DNA of 40,942 nt from an uncultured Actinomycetes bacterium (GCA_937888775.1 CALAQT010000482.1:1-40942); one strand, 5' to 3'. Shown: positions 8,614-16,440, counted from the first letter of the stretch. Translations and numbers: made by a program. The notes: generated from the letters alone by a model not told the origin.

Positions 8614-8643
8614 GTGGAGTGCCCCGCACGCGGGGCACTCCAC
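8614..8643 (-). terminator. Strong hairpin downstream of the 8682-9092 gene
   Basis: GTGGAGTGCCCCGC and GCGGGGCACTCCAC form a perfect 14-bp inverted repeat around a 2-base centre (12 bp with a realistic 6-base loop). It starts 38 bases after the stop of the minus-strand gene and so probably ends its transcript. It has no T-tract on either strand. The rest of 8326-8681 shows no gene apart from the open upstream extension of the 7957-8325 frame. Confidence 0.6.
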
Positions 8644-8681
8644 ATACTTCCGGGCGCCCGTCTGCACTCACTTATTGCAGG

Positions 8682-9092
8682 CTAGTAGTAGATCACGGCG
8701 TGGTAGCTCTTGCCGGTTGCGTTGACTTTGCCAGTCCCGTTTGTGTCCAATACAACGAGACTGAACGTGACAGCAAAGTAGTCCGAAGCCCATGTTCCCG
8801 GGCCCCAGGTCAGAATTTCTTCGGGAGTCGCACCGGTCAATGGCATCCTTGTCCGTCCGTTAGGGGCAAGGACGGTGCTCTTGCAAGTGAATACATCCCG
8901 GCCGCCCGACGTTTCCGTGCCGGGGTACTTTACGCTGTTTGTCTGGTGTCTGCCGGTGCATACAACGGGACCAAAGCGTTCGTCAGTGTAGGTCGCGGTG
9001 TATTCTACGCTCGTCTTTTCGGCAGCCAGCGATCCAGCGAGCGTGGGCGCTGCATTGCCACCGCCCCCGCTGCTGCTGCTTGCGAGCGCCAC
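8682..9092 (-). CDS. Small probably exported protein, N terminus uncertain
   Basis: A 136-residue minus-strand frame starting at GTG 9092: ALASSSSGGGGNAAP, then a strand-rich body (TSVEYTATYTDERFGPVVCTG, FAVTFSLVVLDTNGTGK) ending in AVIYY. The S/G/A start resembles the region just after a signal peptide, but the frame itself has no hydrophobic segment. An overlapping frame from a GTG near 9147 reads SGTRERKRTAQRILICGA, which looks like a signal-peptide n- and h-region; a one-base slip would join the two. The gene may be frame-shifted, or the start lies elsewhere. Two Cys residues (VVCTG, FTCKS) could pair. I recognise no family. Confidence 0.5.
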   Translation of the reverse strand: MALASSSSGGGGNAAPTLAGSLAAEKTSVEYTATYTDERFGPVVCTGRHQTNSVKYPGTETSGGRDVFTCKSTVLAPNGRTRMPLTGATPEEILTWGPGTWASDYFAVTFSLVVLDTNGTGKVNATGKSYHAVIYY

Positions 9093-9223
9093 AGATGAGA
9101 ATCCGCTGGGCTGTCCGCTTCCGCTCTCGCGTGCCGCTCACTGGACGGCCCATCGCCGGCGCACTGCAACGTCGCCTGCGGCAGGCACTCAGCGGCCTCG
9201 CCTGAGATTCGCGCGCTCCCGGT

Positions 9224-10672
9224 TCACAGGGGCATCACGGCATGGAGCTCAGCTGTCGTGGCAGACAGCGTCCCGCCGGCCAGCTCCATTCGCGCCCGGA
9301 GGACTGCCAGCTCCTCGCGGGGAATTGGGCGCCGCACACCGCGCACGAGTATCACGAGCTGACGCCCCCCAGTCTCGGTGCACACCGAGACTGAGCGCGC
9401 CGTCCCAGCGGCGTGGAGTGCCTCCTCGACGACTCGGTAGGCCATCGTCTCGGTCTCCTCGTTGAGGCTGTCGACGCCATGCAGATCGACCGTCATCTCC
9501 TCGAAGCCCCGGGCTCGCGCGTCGTCGGCGAGCTGCTCCAGCCCAGCCCGCAGGCCGAGCGCGAGCGCTGGTGGTCGAAGACTGACCGCAAGGGACCGTA
9601 GGGAGCGCAGGGTGTAGTCGACGTTCGACCTCAGCGTGCCCAGCTTCGGCGTCGCCATCTCGGAGCCCAGATCGCGCTCGAGCGCCGTCAGGCCGAGCAG
9701 CACGGCGGCGAGCGTCTGGGCGGCCTGCTCGTGCAGTTGGTACGCGACGTGGTCGCGCTCGGCCTCCTGGCGGGTGATGATCTCGCGTAGCTGATCTCCT
9801 CGGTCGGTGAGCCGGACGCGAGCGTCATGCAGCTCGGCCCGAATCACGGCTCGCTCCCGTTCACCCTCGAGCAGACGCCGATTCTCGGCTGCAACCGCCG
9901 CCTGCAGAGCAAGCACAGTCAGGGCCGCACGATCCTCGGCGTTCATCGGGCGAGACGCACTGACAGCCAGCGTTCCATACGGGATACCCCGCGCCTTGAT
10001 GGGAAAGCGCTCACGGATGTCCCCCCCGATCCCAGACTCGGCGGGCGGCTGGCCGGTCAACTCGACACGCGTCTCGGCGCATGCGACCAGCCCACCGGCA
10101 TGGAGTGCAACGGTCGCTGGAAGATCTTCGGCGCCGGTCAGATGGGAGAGCTTGAGGCCGGACTGCAAGAGCAGATGCTGTCGATCGCGCGCATCACGCA
10201 TTCGATCGGCGAAGCGACCTGCCACGATGCCGACCGCGAAGAAGGTGACGCCACGTGTGAACATGCCGACAGCGTCGAGACCGGCGTGCGAGCTCAGCGT
10301 CCAGATCCCGACCGATCCGAGCATGAGCGTCGCGGCGCTGACGCCCGCAAGCATGCCCAGCTCGAGGGCAACGAGCGAGATCGGGACGACGTACAGTAGC
10401 TCAGTGGCGTCTGTGCGGTCAGCGCTCGTCTGGCGCAGCGCGAACAGAAGCGCGAACAGCCCAGCGGCCGTCGCCAGCACCACCACCCGCCGCTCAGACC
10501 TGCGACGCACCGGGAACGCTGAGGTCGCGCCCGTAGGCTGGCCATGTTGCGCATCGCTTGCTTGCGCGCCTCGATTGCGCTGGATGAGCGGGTATCCCCG
10601 GAACCGGCGCGGCATTCGGGGAGTTGCAGCCCGCAACCCCATGACCGAGGTGGAAGCATCCTTAACGTCCAC
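9224..10672 (-). CDS. NarL-type sensor histidine kinase-like protein with degenerate ATPase domain
   Basis: A 482-residue membrane sensor. After a ~60-residue basic N terminus come four hydrophobic segments (about residues 63-155), a GAF-like region (about 180-265), a coiled-coil and a HisKA_3-type dimerisation helix with QEAERDHVAYQLHEQ, where H314 is the expected phospho-acceptor. The C-terminal ATPase-like part is eroded: the N-box reads EEALHAAG with no Asn, and the D-x-G-x-G box is replaced by LVRGVRRP, though a family-like LRARMELAGGTLS end remains. ATP binding is therefore doubtful; it may signal by dimerisation or be decaying. No response regulator gene is adjacent. The start is uncertain (GTG 10672, or the internal ATG giving MGLRAATP). 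Confidence 0.75.
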   Translation of the reverse strand: MDVKDASTSVMGLRAATPRMPRRFRGYPLIQRNRGAQASDAQHGQPTGATSAFPVRRRSERRVVVLATAAGLFALLFALRQTSADRTDATELLYVVPISLVALELGMLAGVSAATLMLGSVGIWTLSSHAGLDAVGMFTRGVTFFAVGIVAGRFADRMRDARDRQHLLLQSGLKLSHLTGAEDLPATVALHAGGLVACAETRVELTGQPPAESGIGGDIRERFPIKARGIPYGTLAVSASRPMNAEDRAALTVLALQAAVAAENRRLLEGERERAVIRAELHDARVRLTDRGDQLREIITRQEAERDHVAYQLHEQAAQTLAAVLLGLTALERDLGSEMATPKLGTLRSNVDYTLRSLRSLAVSLRPPALALGLRAGLEQLADDARARGFEEMTVDLHGVDSLNEETETMAYRVVEEALHAAGTARSVSVCTETGGRQLVILVRGVRRPIPREELAVLRARMELAGGTLSATTAELHAVMPL

Positions 10673-10679
10673 TGAGACA

Positions 10680-10844
10680 TCACAGCAGCCTCACAGCCCG
10701 CTTCCACCAGACCAAACCACCGACGCAACTCAGTAGTTCCACGCCGCCCGCGGGCAGGCCCCGACGGTGCTTGGGCGGGTTCTTCAGACCCTTGCGGGCC
10801 GCTGGACTTGGCTTGAAGGTGAAGTCACCCTGCCCGCCGGCCAT
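10680..10844 (-). CDS. Possible small basic protein downstream of the MFS gene
   Basis: A 54-residue frame from ATG 10844 to TGA at 10680, starting 11 bases after the MFS stop on the same strand. It begins MAGGQGDFTFKPSPAARKGL, continues NPPKHRRGLPAGGV and ends WWKRAVRLL. The KNPPKHRR block looks protein-like and not random, but there is no strong ribosome binding site and I do not recognise a family. It could be translated by coupling to the transporter gene, or be the remains of a longer gene. Confidence 0.3.
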   Translation of the reverse strand: MAGGQGDFTFKPSPAARKGLKNPPKHRRGLPAGGVELLSCVGGLVWWKRAVRLL

Positions 10845-10855
10845 GGATGCATGGC

Positions 10856-12520
10856 TCAGGTCGGCGCCGCTCCGTCGGTTGGCGGGGCTGCTGCTGGGGC
10901 GTCGTTTTCGAGAGATGGTTGTGAGGGGAGCGTGAGCAATGCGAACATCGCACCGGCGAGCGCGACGATGGCCGCTGCGATCAGGCCGAGGTCCATCGCG
11001 TTGATGAACGCCGCGTGGGCGAATCGAGTGAGAAGCTGGCCGGTGGCCCCACCGATCTCCTCGGCCACCCCGAGGGCGCCGCCGAGTGATCCGCGGATGG
11101 TTTGCTCGACCGCCTGCGGGACATGGAAGGGCGCGAGCGTGTCAGAGATCCGGTGCTGGTAGCGCGTGGAGAGCAGGCTGCCGACGACCGCCACGCCGAG
11201 TGCGCCGCCGACCTGCATGAACGAACCGTTGGTCGCTGAGCCGACACCGGTGTGGGCGGAGGGCAGGGACCCCATGACCGATCCGGTGGCCGAGGGGATG
11301 ACCAGGCCCGCCCCGACGCCGATCATGACCATGCCGGCCACCGCGCCCCCATAGGTGGTGGCCACCGTGGCGCCGGAGACCTGCCACAGACCGGCTGCCG
11401 CCACCAACAGGCCCGCCGCCACAGTGAGCTTGGCGCCCGCCCTGCGGACCAGGACACTCGACAGGGGCGCCGCAACCGCGATTGCCCCGGCGGCAGGAAG
11501 CACCCGCAGGCCGGCCTGGAGGGGGGAGTAGCCGAGCTGGAACTGTAGAAACTGGGTCAACACGAACAGCGAGCCGTAGAGCCCGAACGCGAGCAACCCG
11601 TTGCACACCACCGCGGCCGAGAACCTTCTGGCGAGGAAGAACCGCAGGTCCAGCATTGGATGGGAGCTGGAGAGCTCCCAGGCAAGGAAGCCGGCGAGCA
11701 CTGCGAGCCCGCAGGCGCCCGCGCCCAGCACGAGCCCCGAGGACCAGCCGTGCACCGGCGCCTCGATGATGGCCCACAGCACCAGTCCCAGCCCGACGAT
11801 CGACAGCAGCGAGCCGCCCGAGTCCAAGCGCTTGGCCTCCGGATCTCTCGAGTCGGGCACCAGCGGGACCGCAAACAGCACGCCAAACAGGGCGACGGGC
11901 ACGTTGATCAAGAACACCGAGCCCCACCAGAAGTGCGCGAGAAGCAGCCCTCCGACGATCGGTCCGAGCGCGACCCCTGCCCCGCTCGTCGCCGACCAGA
12001 AACCCAGGGCGCGCTGGCGCTCGACCCGGTCGGTGAACGTGTTGGTGATGATCGAGAGCGTGGACGGCATGATCAGCGCCGCGCCGATCCCCATGCTCGC
12101 CCGGGCCGCGATCAGCAGCCCCACCGACCCCGAGAAGGCCGCCCACGTGGAGCCGGCGGCGAACGCCAACAGGCCGGCGACGAACGTCCGCTTGCGCCCC
12201 ACTCGGTCGGCAAGGCTCCCTGCCACCAGCATCAACCCCCCGAACACGAGCGCGTAGGCATCGACGATCCATTGCAGCTCGCTCGTGGTGGCGTGGAGCT
12301 TGCGCACGAGTGTGGGGAGCACCACGTTGAGGACCGTGTTGTCCAGCGACACGATCAGAAGTGGCACGCACAGCACCGCGAGCGCCCACCAGCGCTGCGG
12401 AGAGGCGGTCGAGGTCGAACCTGCGCCCGGGCGCCATGGCGCCCGAGATCGCAGCGGTGCTCTTTCCAGTCCAGCGCGAGCCACCTCGGGAATGCTCAGG
12501 CCGCGCCGCGCCTGCGTCAT
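10856..12520 (-). CDS. DHA2-family MFS drug exporter (EmrB/QacA type)
   Basis: A 554-residue inner-membrane proton-driven antiporter. The sequence opens with an SLDNTVLNVVLPTLV helix, typical of 14-TM DHA2 exporters (the D-x-T motif in TM1). Motif A appears as GSLADRVGRKRTF, and motif C as GAGVALGPIVGGLLL in TM5. About 14 hydrophobic segments can be counted. The C-terminal loop before the last helix (about residues 455-510, QHRISDTLAPF...) and the Pro/Ala-rich tail are normal for the family. Substrates are probably hydrophobic drugs or metabolites; none is specified by context. No TetR or MarR regulator lies next to it; the nearest upstream gene is the truncated GNAT gene on the same strand, 34 bases away. 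Confidence 0.9.
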   Translation of the reverse strand: MTQARRGLSIPEVARAGLERAPLRSRAPWRPGAGSTSTASPQRWWALAVLCVPLLIVSLDNTVLNVVLPTLVRKLHATTSELQWIVDAYALVFGGLMLVAGSLADRVGRKRTFVAGLLAFAAGSTWAAFSGSVGLLIAARASMGIGAALIMPSTLSIITNTFTDRVERQRALGFWSATSGAGVALGPIVGGLLLAHFWWGSVFLINVPVALFGVLFAVPLVPDSRDPEAKRLDSGGSLLSIVGLGLVLWAIIEAPVHGWSSGLVLGAGACGLAVLAGFLAWELSSSHPMLDLRFFLARRFSAAVVCNGLLAFGLYGSLFVLTQFLQFQLGYSPLQAGLRVLPAAGAIAVAAPLSSVLVRRAGAKLTVAAGLLVAAAGLWQVSGATVATTYGGAVAGMVMIGVGAGLVIPSATGSVMGSLPSAHTGVGSATNGSFMQVGGALGVAVVGSLLSTRYQHRISDTLAPFHVPQAVEQTIRGSLGGALGVAEEIGGATGQLLTRFAHAAFINAMDLGLIAAAIVALAGAMFALLTLPSQPSLENDAPAAAPPTDGAAPT

Positions 12521-12554
12521 CGGTACTTACACGCACATGAGCGCCAGGCGTCGT

Positions 12555-12855
12555 CTACGACGGTGGGAGCAGCACTGTGGCGTCCGGCCATGCGTATCGC
12601 AGCTTCACCGGCGATCCGGAACGTCGGCTGGCGATCCCGCCGGGCGCCGATACGAGCTCTCGCCCCACACAGCTCCCGCCGCGAGCCTCGTAGAAAGCCT
12701 GAGCGTCGAGGTTCTGTTCGAGGACCCAGAGATACATGCCGGCGCCCTCCGGTCGCTCCACCACTGCCGCGGCGGTCAACGCCAGCAGACGCGACCCGAT
12801 GCCCCGTCGCTGATGCCCAGCGGCTACATGCAGGTTGTCGACCAGCGCCCCCCAC
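12555..12855 (-). pseudogene. GNAT acetyltransferase, C-terminal half, truncated by the IS1380 element
   Basis: Reading on the minus strand from the IS boundary, the frame runs W-G-A-L-V-D-N-L-H-V, then AAGHQRRGIGSRLLAL (acetyl-CoA loop Q-R-R-G-I-G) and YLWVLEQNLDAQAFYEARGG, ending at 12555. These are the C-terminal GNAT motifs; the N-terminal half is missing. On the far side of the IS (14385 onward, minus strand) one frame reads GLVVAAVLSWG and another GTLFETR, which continues in frame with WGALVDN if one CTAG copy is kept. This suggests the gene was interrupted by the insertion and has since also suffered a frameshift. It is upstream of, and on the same strand as, the MFS gene. Confidence 0.7.
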
Positions 12856-12871
12856 CTAGCCCGGATCTTGC
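12856..12871. repeat. IS1380 left inverted repeat
   Basis: CTAGCCCGGATCTTGC, the perfect complement of the right end at 14369-14384. Confidence 0.85.
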
Positions 12872-12882
12872 ATTAAGCAGTT

Positions 12883-12905
12883 GCGGCCCCGGGGTTCGGG
12901 GCCGC
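12883..12905 (+). terminator. Hairpin inside the IS left end
   Basis: GCGGCCCC (12883-12890) and GGGGCCGC (12898-12905) form a perfect 8-bp stem around GGGGTTC. It lies between the inverted repeat and the transposase ribosome binding site, where many IS elements place a structure that stops outside transcription from expressing the transposase. Confidence 0.6.
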
Positions 12906-12973
12906 TGAACTGTCCGCCTGAGCTGGGATTCTGGGGTTGTCGAGACCTTGGAATCGAGCTTGGGAGGATCACC

Positions 12974-14173
12974 TTGAAGGTGACACGCGATGGGCGTCAG
13001 ATCAAGGTAGATGTAGTGTCGGACGGAGAGGGGTTGGTGTCGCACGCGGGTAGCGCGCTGCTGGCCCGGGTGGCCGATAAGACGGGGCTGACGCTGGCGT
13101 TGTCGAGCGAGCTTGCTGGTCTGAAGCAGCGGCAGTCCGGTCACGACCAGGGCCGTGTTGTCCGTGACCTCGCGGTGATGCTCGGTGACGGCGGCGACTG
13201 CCTGGCAGATCTCGGTGCGCTCGGCGATCAGCGGTCGCTGTTCGCCGATGTCGCCTCCGCCCCGACTGCCTTTCGGCTCGTCGATCGGATCGCTGGCGAC
13301 CCGGCGGGCCTGGAGCGGCTGCGTGCAGCGCGTGCGCGAGCGCGGGCGCGTGTGTGGAAGCTCGCCGGCGAGCTGCGGCCGGGGAACGCCGGCGCGAACA
13401 CCGCCGCCGACCAGATCGCGGTGGCCGAGCAGGCCATCCAGCAGATCCCCGCCGAGCACATCGAGGACATCGAGCTGCTGCTGCGCGTCGACTCCGCCGG
13501 TGCCAGCCACGAGCTGCTGGACTGGTGCCGGGAGGGGCGGATCGGCTTCTCCGTTGGCTATGACCTGACCGAGACGGTGCGCGCCGCGATCCTCGAAATA
13601 CCCGACAGTGCCTGGGTCTCGGCTCTTGACCAGGATGGCAGCCCGCGTCCCAACGGGCAGGTCTGTGAGATCACCGGTCACCTCGATCTGACGAGCTGGC
13701 CGGCCGGGTCGCGCGTGATCGCGCGGCGCGAGCGCGCACACCCCGGCGCGCAGCTCTCGTTCACCGACCATGACGGGCATCGCTTCCAGGCGATCCTCAC
13801 CGACCAGCCCGCCCGGGTCGCCACGATCGAGCGCGAGCACCGCGCTCGCGCAAGGGTCGAGGATCACATCCGCAACGACAAGGACACCGGGCTGCGCAAC
13901 CTGCCGTTCCGCGATTTCGAGCATAACCGCGTCTGGCTCGAGGTCGTGCGGATCGCACACGACCTGATCTGCTGGACCCAGCGCCTGTTGCTCACCGGCG
14001 AGCTCGCCCGGTGCGAGCCCAAGCGCCTGCGCTACCGGCTGCTGCACGTTGCCGCCCGCCTCTCCTTCCACGCCCGCACAGCAACCCTGCGCATACAGGC
14101 CAGCTGGCCCCGGGCCAGCGATCTCACCGTCGCGTTCCAACGCCTCAACGCGCTCCCAACACCCCCGGCCTAA
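12974..14173 (+). CDS. IS1380-family transposase lacking the first catalytic segment
   Basis: A 399-residue transposase, against about 440-470 in typical actinobacterial IS1380 proteins. TTG 12974 is chosen because GGGAGGA ends about 5 bases upstream. Recognisable parts are DLAVMLGDGGDCLADL, LRPGNAGANTAADQ, the LLLRVDSAGASHELLDW segment with the second Asp, and NLPFRDFEHNRVWLEVVRIA with the catalytic Glu region. The usual block between the R-A-R-V-W helix and LRPGNAG, which holds the first DDE Asp (a D-x-D-A-T-L-x-x-x-H-S segment), is missing: the sequence goes straight from VWKLAG into ELRPGNAG near 13361-13375. The frame is intact, so this looks like an in-frame deletion, perhaps between short repeats. 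The enzyme should be inactive, though it could be mobilised in trans. Confidence 0.85.
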   Translation: MKVTRDGRQIKVDVVSDGEGLVSHAGSALLARVADKTGLTLALSSELAGLKQRQSGHDQGRVVRDLAVMLGDGGDCLADLGALGDQRSLFADVASAPTAFRLVDRIAGDPAGLERLRAARARARARVWKLAGELRPGNAGANTAADQIAVAEQAIQQIPAEHIEDIELLLRVDSAGASHELLDWCREGRIGFSVGYDLTETVRAAILEIPDSAWVSALDQDGSPRPNGQVCEITGHLDLTSWPAGSRVIARRERAHPGAQLSFTDHDGHRFQAILTDQPARVATIEREHRARARVEDHIRNDKDTGLRNLPFRDFEHNRVWLEVVRIAHDLICWTQRLLLTGELARCEPKRLRYRLLHVAARLSFHARTATLRIQASWPRASDLTVAFQRLNALPTPPA

Positions 14174-14368
14174 CCCCGACCGCCGGTCCCGAGATGACGG
14201 GCCTCACCTCCGGCGCGACGCGCCCCGCGAAGCCTGCCCTCGCACCTGCGCCAAACCACCACCAGCGCCCCCGGCCGCACCGCAACACCCACAACCCGAT
14301 CCTCCGCGACGGCCTCAACTGGCCCCGCCCCTCACCGCCCGGCCAACACTCACATCAAACGGCTTCCA

Positions 14369-14384
14369 GCAAGATCCGGGCTAG
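14369..14384. repeat. IS1380 right inverted repeat
   Basis: GCAAGATCCGGGCTAG, the perfect complement of the left end. The 266 bases that follow, up to 14650, hold only a weak 67-residue minus-strand frame that may be the N-terminal part of the interrupted GNAT gene. Confidence 0.85.
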
Positions 14385-14650
14385 TCTCGAATAGTGTGCC
14401 AGCGGCCCCATGACAGCACCGCCGCCACCACCAACCCGCGGATGGTTGTCGACGGCCGGGAGGCACTGGGCCGAGTCTCGCGCAAGCTCGGGAGGCGGGC
14501 CGTCACGCCGTCCACAACTTCGTCCGGGCCAGCGCCGAACGTGACAGGCCCGCGGTCCGGCCGAAGAACCCCGTTGGCGACCACATTGGATGAGGCGATC
14601 CTGTTCGGGGTCTCAGAGTCGGTGGCGCGGCTCGCCGGCCCGCCGAGAAT

Positions 14651-15142
14651 ATGGCGATGAAGGCCGTCGCGGCGGGCCCTCGTAGGCGCTGGTTTCCTGA
14701 CTTCAAGGCTGAGGCCCTTGCTTGGTGGGTGCGGACGTCCTCAGAGCAGAGGCTCCAGTCGGTCATGCGCAGTCGGCTTCGCGGCGTCCTTCTGCGGCAG
14801 ATCTTCCGCACGATCTGTCAGCGCGCACAGCCCAATCCACGCCTCAACGCGACCGTGGAGTTCAGGATCACCGGTCGGCGAGATGGCGGCATCGACCGTT
14901 ACCAGCTCATGCTCAGCGACGGCCGGTGCACGACGTCAAGACGCGGCGGAGGCAGGCCGGCGTTGACGCTCGAGCTTGAACCAGGGGCGTTCCTGCATCT
15001 GGTCGGCGGTACTGACAGCGCCCAGTGGCTGTTGATCGCGGGCAAGCTCAAGCTGCGTGGCGACCTGATGGTCGCCCTGGCCCTCCCTGCAACGCTCAGG
15101 CCTCCCAGGCGCCGCCCGCAGACTCGCTTGTGGAAGCGCTGA
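14651..15142 (+). CDS. SCP2 sterol-carrier-domain protein
   Basis: A 163-residue protein. The C-terminal ~95 residues fit the SCP2 lipid-binding fold: TVEFRITGRRDGGIDRYQL, then a strand giving P-A-L-T-L-E-L-E-P-G-A-F-L-H-L-V-G-G, then GKLKLRGDLMVALALP, the usual last helix and strand. The N-terminal 60 residues are basic and helical (MRSRLRGVLLRQIF), consistent with the helix found in stand-alone actinobacterial SCP2 proteins. The role is probably binding or presenting a hydrophobic or CoA-linked ligand in the cytoplasm. It has no clear operon partner. The start is ATG 14651, with a second in-frame ATG 6 bases later. Confidence 0.7.
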   Translation: MAMKAVAAGPRRRWFPDFKAEALAWWVRTSSEQRLQSVMRSRLRGVLLRQIFRTICQRAQPNPRLNATVEFRITGRRDGGIDRYQLMLSDGRCTTSRRGGGRPALTLELEPGAFLHLVGGTDSAQWLLIAGKLKLRGDLMVALALPATLRPPRRRPQTRLWKR

Positions 15143-15350
15143 GCGTCGGCAGCGTTTGCGGCTACGTGTAGCTTGAGCCGATCGCTTCCGCAGCCGGCTC
15201 ACGGTCCCTCATGACCGGTCGGCGCGGTGTTGGTCAAGAACTCCTCGTGCGCAGCTAGGCCGCCGGCAGCACTCAAAGGTGGCGCGCACGCGAGCCCGAC
15301 CGCGCCCTGACGCCACCCGGTCCAAGGCGGGCCCTAGGACTGCTCCTGCA

Positions 15351-15466
15351 CCGTGGTTCCGTTGTGAGCAGACCTGACGTGACCTCAGTACACCTGAGGC
15401 CCGCAAGCATCCGGGAGAGCACCCACGAGCAGCCCTAGGTCCGTTTTCGAGCCCAGTATCGCCCAT
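15351..15466. repeat. Dispersed repeat copy C ending in a tRNA-Val 3' end (att-like)
   Basis: It begins CCGTGGTTCC, runs through a gacctgacgtgacctcag and cacctgaggcccg region matching copies A and B, and ends TTCGAGCCCAGTATCGCCCA at 15447-15466, identical to copy A over these last 20 bases. After the tail, copies A and C diverge. Placed 12 kb from copy A, it could mark the other end of an ancient integrative element spanning 3.2-15.5 kb. It is the only recognisable content of the gap 15143-15583. Confidence 0.6.
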
Positions 15467-15583
15467 GACGGAAGCCGGGCTTCAAGAGCGGTGGAGGCCA
15501 GCGTGCGCTGAGCCTGAAGGCGCGCCGCGCATGAGTCCAGCCTGGCGGGGGCTTGGCAAGCTCCGTCGCCGAGCGGCCGATGG

Positions 15584-16240
15584 ATGGTCATGGTGTGCGA
15601 ACACTCGGAATGGTACAGCGGCGCGGCGCGCTATCTGCGCGAGGCGGCCCAGCTGCGGCTCGTGCTGGTGTGTGACGCCTGTGGCGCCGAGCGCGCCCAG
15701 CTCGGGAGGATCGACTACCGCCTCCAACCGCGGTGCTTGGTGGTGCACCTCGCGGAGTTGATCGCGCGAGAGCTGGGTTTGAGCGAGGAGCTCACCGTCA
15801 GAGTTCGCTTCGCCGCGATGGTGTGTCGCGCTGGGCGTGACCAGCTCTCTCCCGAGATTCTCAACAAGAAGGGCCCTCTGACTCGGGAGGAGTGGACCGA
15901 GGTTCGCCGTCAGCCCGAGCTCGCGGCGGCGCTTCTGAGCGACGTCAACTTGGATGACATACGTGAGTGGATACTCTGCCACCGCGAGCGCCCCGATGGC
16001 CGCGGCTATCCGCGCGGCCTCGTCGGCGGGCAGATTCCCCTGGAGGCGCGCATCCTGGCTGTAGCCGACGCCTACGCGGCGATGGTGAGCGACCGTCCAC
16101 ACCGCGCTCGCCGTGATCACGAGGACGCGTGTCTGGAGCTGGGGCGCTGCGCCGGGACGCAGTTCGACGCTGCCGTCGTCCAGGCGTTCGTGACCGGTTC
16201 GCTGCCACTCAATCCGCTGCTGCTCAGCACGGCTGCCTGA
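15584..16240 (+). CDS. HD-GYP-like protein with degenerate metal site
   Basis: A 218-residue protein with the fold pattern of HD-GYP cyclic-di-GMP phosphodiesterases: L-S-P-E-I-L-N-K-K-G-P-L-T, then RERPDGRGYPRGLVGG and IPLEARILAVADAYAAM. The metal ligands are eroded: the HD pair of the usual HD-I-G-K motif is replaced (VCRAGRDQ), one His of the H-H-E-R motif is missing, and D-A-Y-D-A-M has become DAYAAM. Catalysis is unlikely, and it may bind cyclic-di-GMP or a partner instead. A C-D-A-C-G element near residue 30 could be half of a zinc site. There is no obvious ribosome binding site; ATG 15584 or 15590 could start it. It is not linked to a GGDEF gene in this window. Confidence 0.7.
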   Translation: MVMVCEHSEWYSGAARYLREAAQLRLVLVCDACGAERAQLGRIDYRLQPRCLVVHLAELIARELGLSEELTVRVRFAAMVCRAGRDQLSPEILNKKGPLTREEWTEVRRQPELAAALLSDVNLDDIREWILCHRERPDGRGYPRGLVGGQIPLEARILAVADAYAAMVSDRPHRARRDHEDACLELGRCAGTQFDAAVVQAFVTGSLPLNPLLLSTAA

Positions 16241-16440
16241 TCTATCGAGCCCGCCACCCGTGAGCACTGCGCGTGGGTCAGCGACCGTCCCTCCTACAGC
16301 AGCAGCGCCACGCAAGATGAGTCCGCGCACCGCTGCGCAGCGCCGAAGCAGGTCTCGGCAACGCCGGTCGTGTTCGCTACGTTGAGTTGACCTGGAGCGA
16401 AGAGGCATGGTCACGAGCGGACGATGATCGAGGAGGCGAC

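Larger units (their letters stand above)
12856..14384 (+). mobile_element. IS1380-family insertion sequence, transposase internally deleted
   Basis: The element is bounded by inverted repeats CTAGCCCGGATCTTGC (12856-12871) and GCAAGATCCGGGCTAG (14369-14384) and contains one transposase gene on the plus strand. The outermost CTAG is itself palindromic, so it may be part of the inverted repeat or a 4-bp target duplication; the two cannot be separated here. A hairpin just inside the left end (12883-12905) would block read-through. The left end lies inside a GNAT gene. The length of 1.53 kb is short for the family because of a deletion in the transposase. Confidence 0.85.

Noticed and set aside
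11142..12536. 464-residue minus-strand frame overlapping the MFS gene
   Set aside because: It is Arg/Gly-rich with no motifs and lies entirely over the 14-helix transporter frame.
12824..14140. 438-residue minus-strand frame
   Set aside because: It is the complement of the IS1380 transposase, which has recognisable motifs, inverted repeats and a ribosome binding site on the plus strand.
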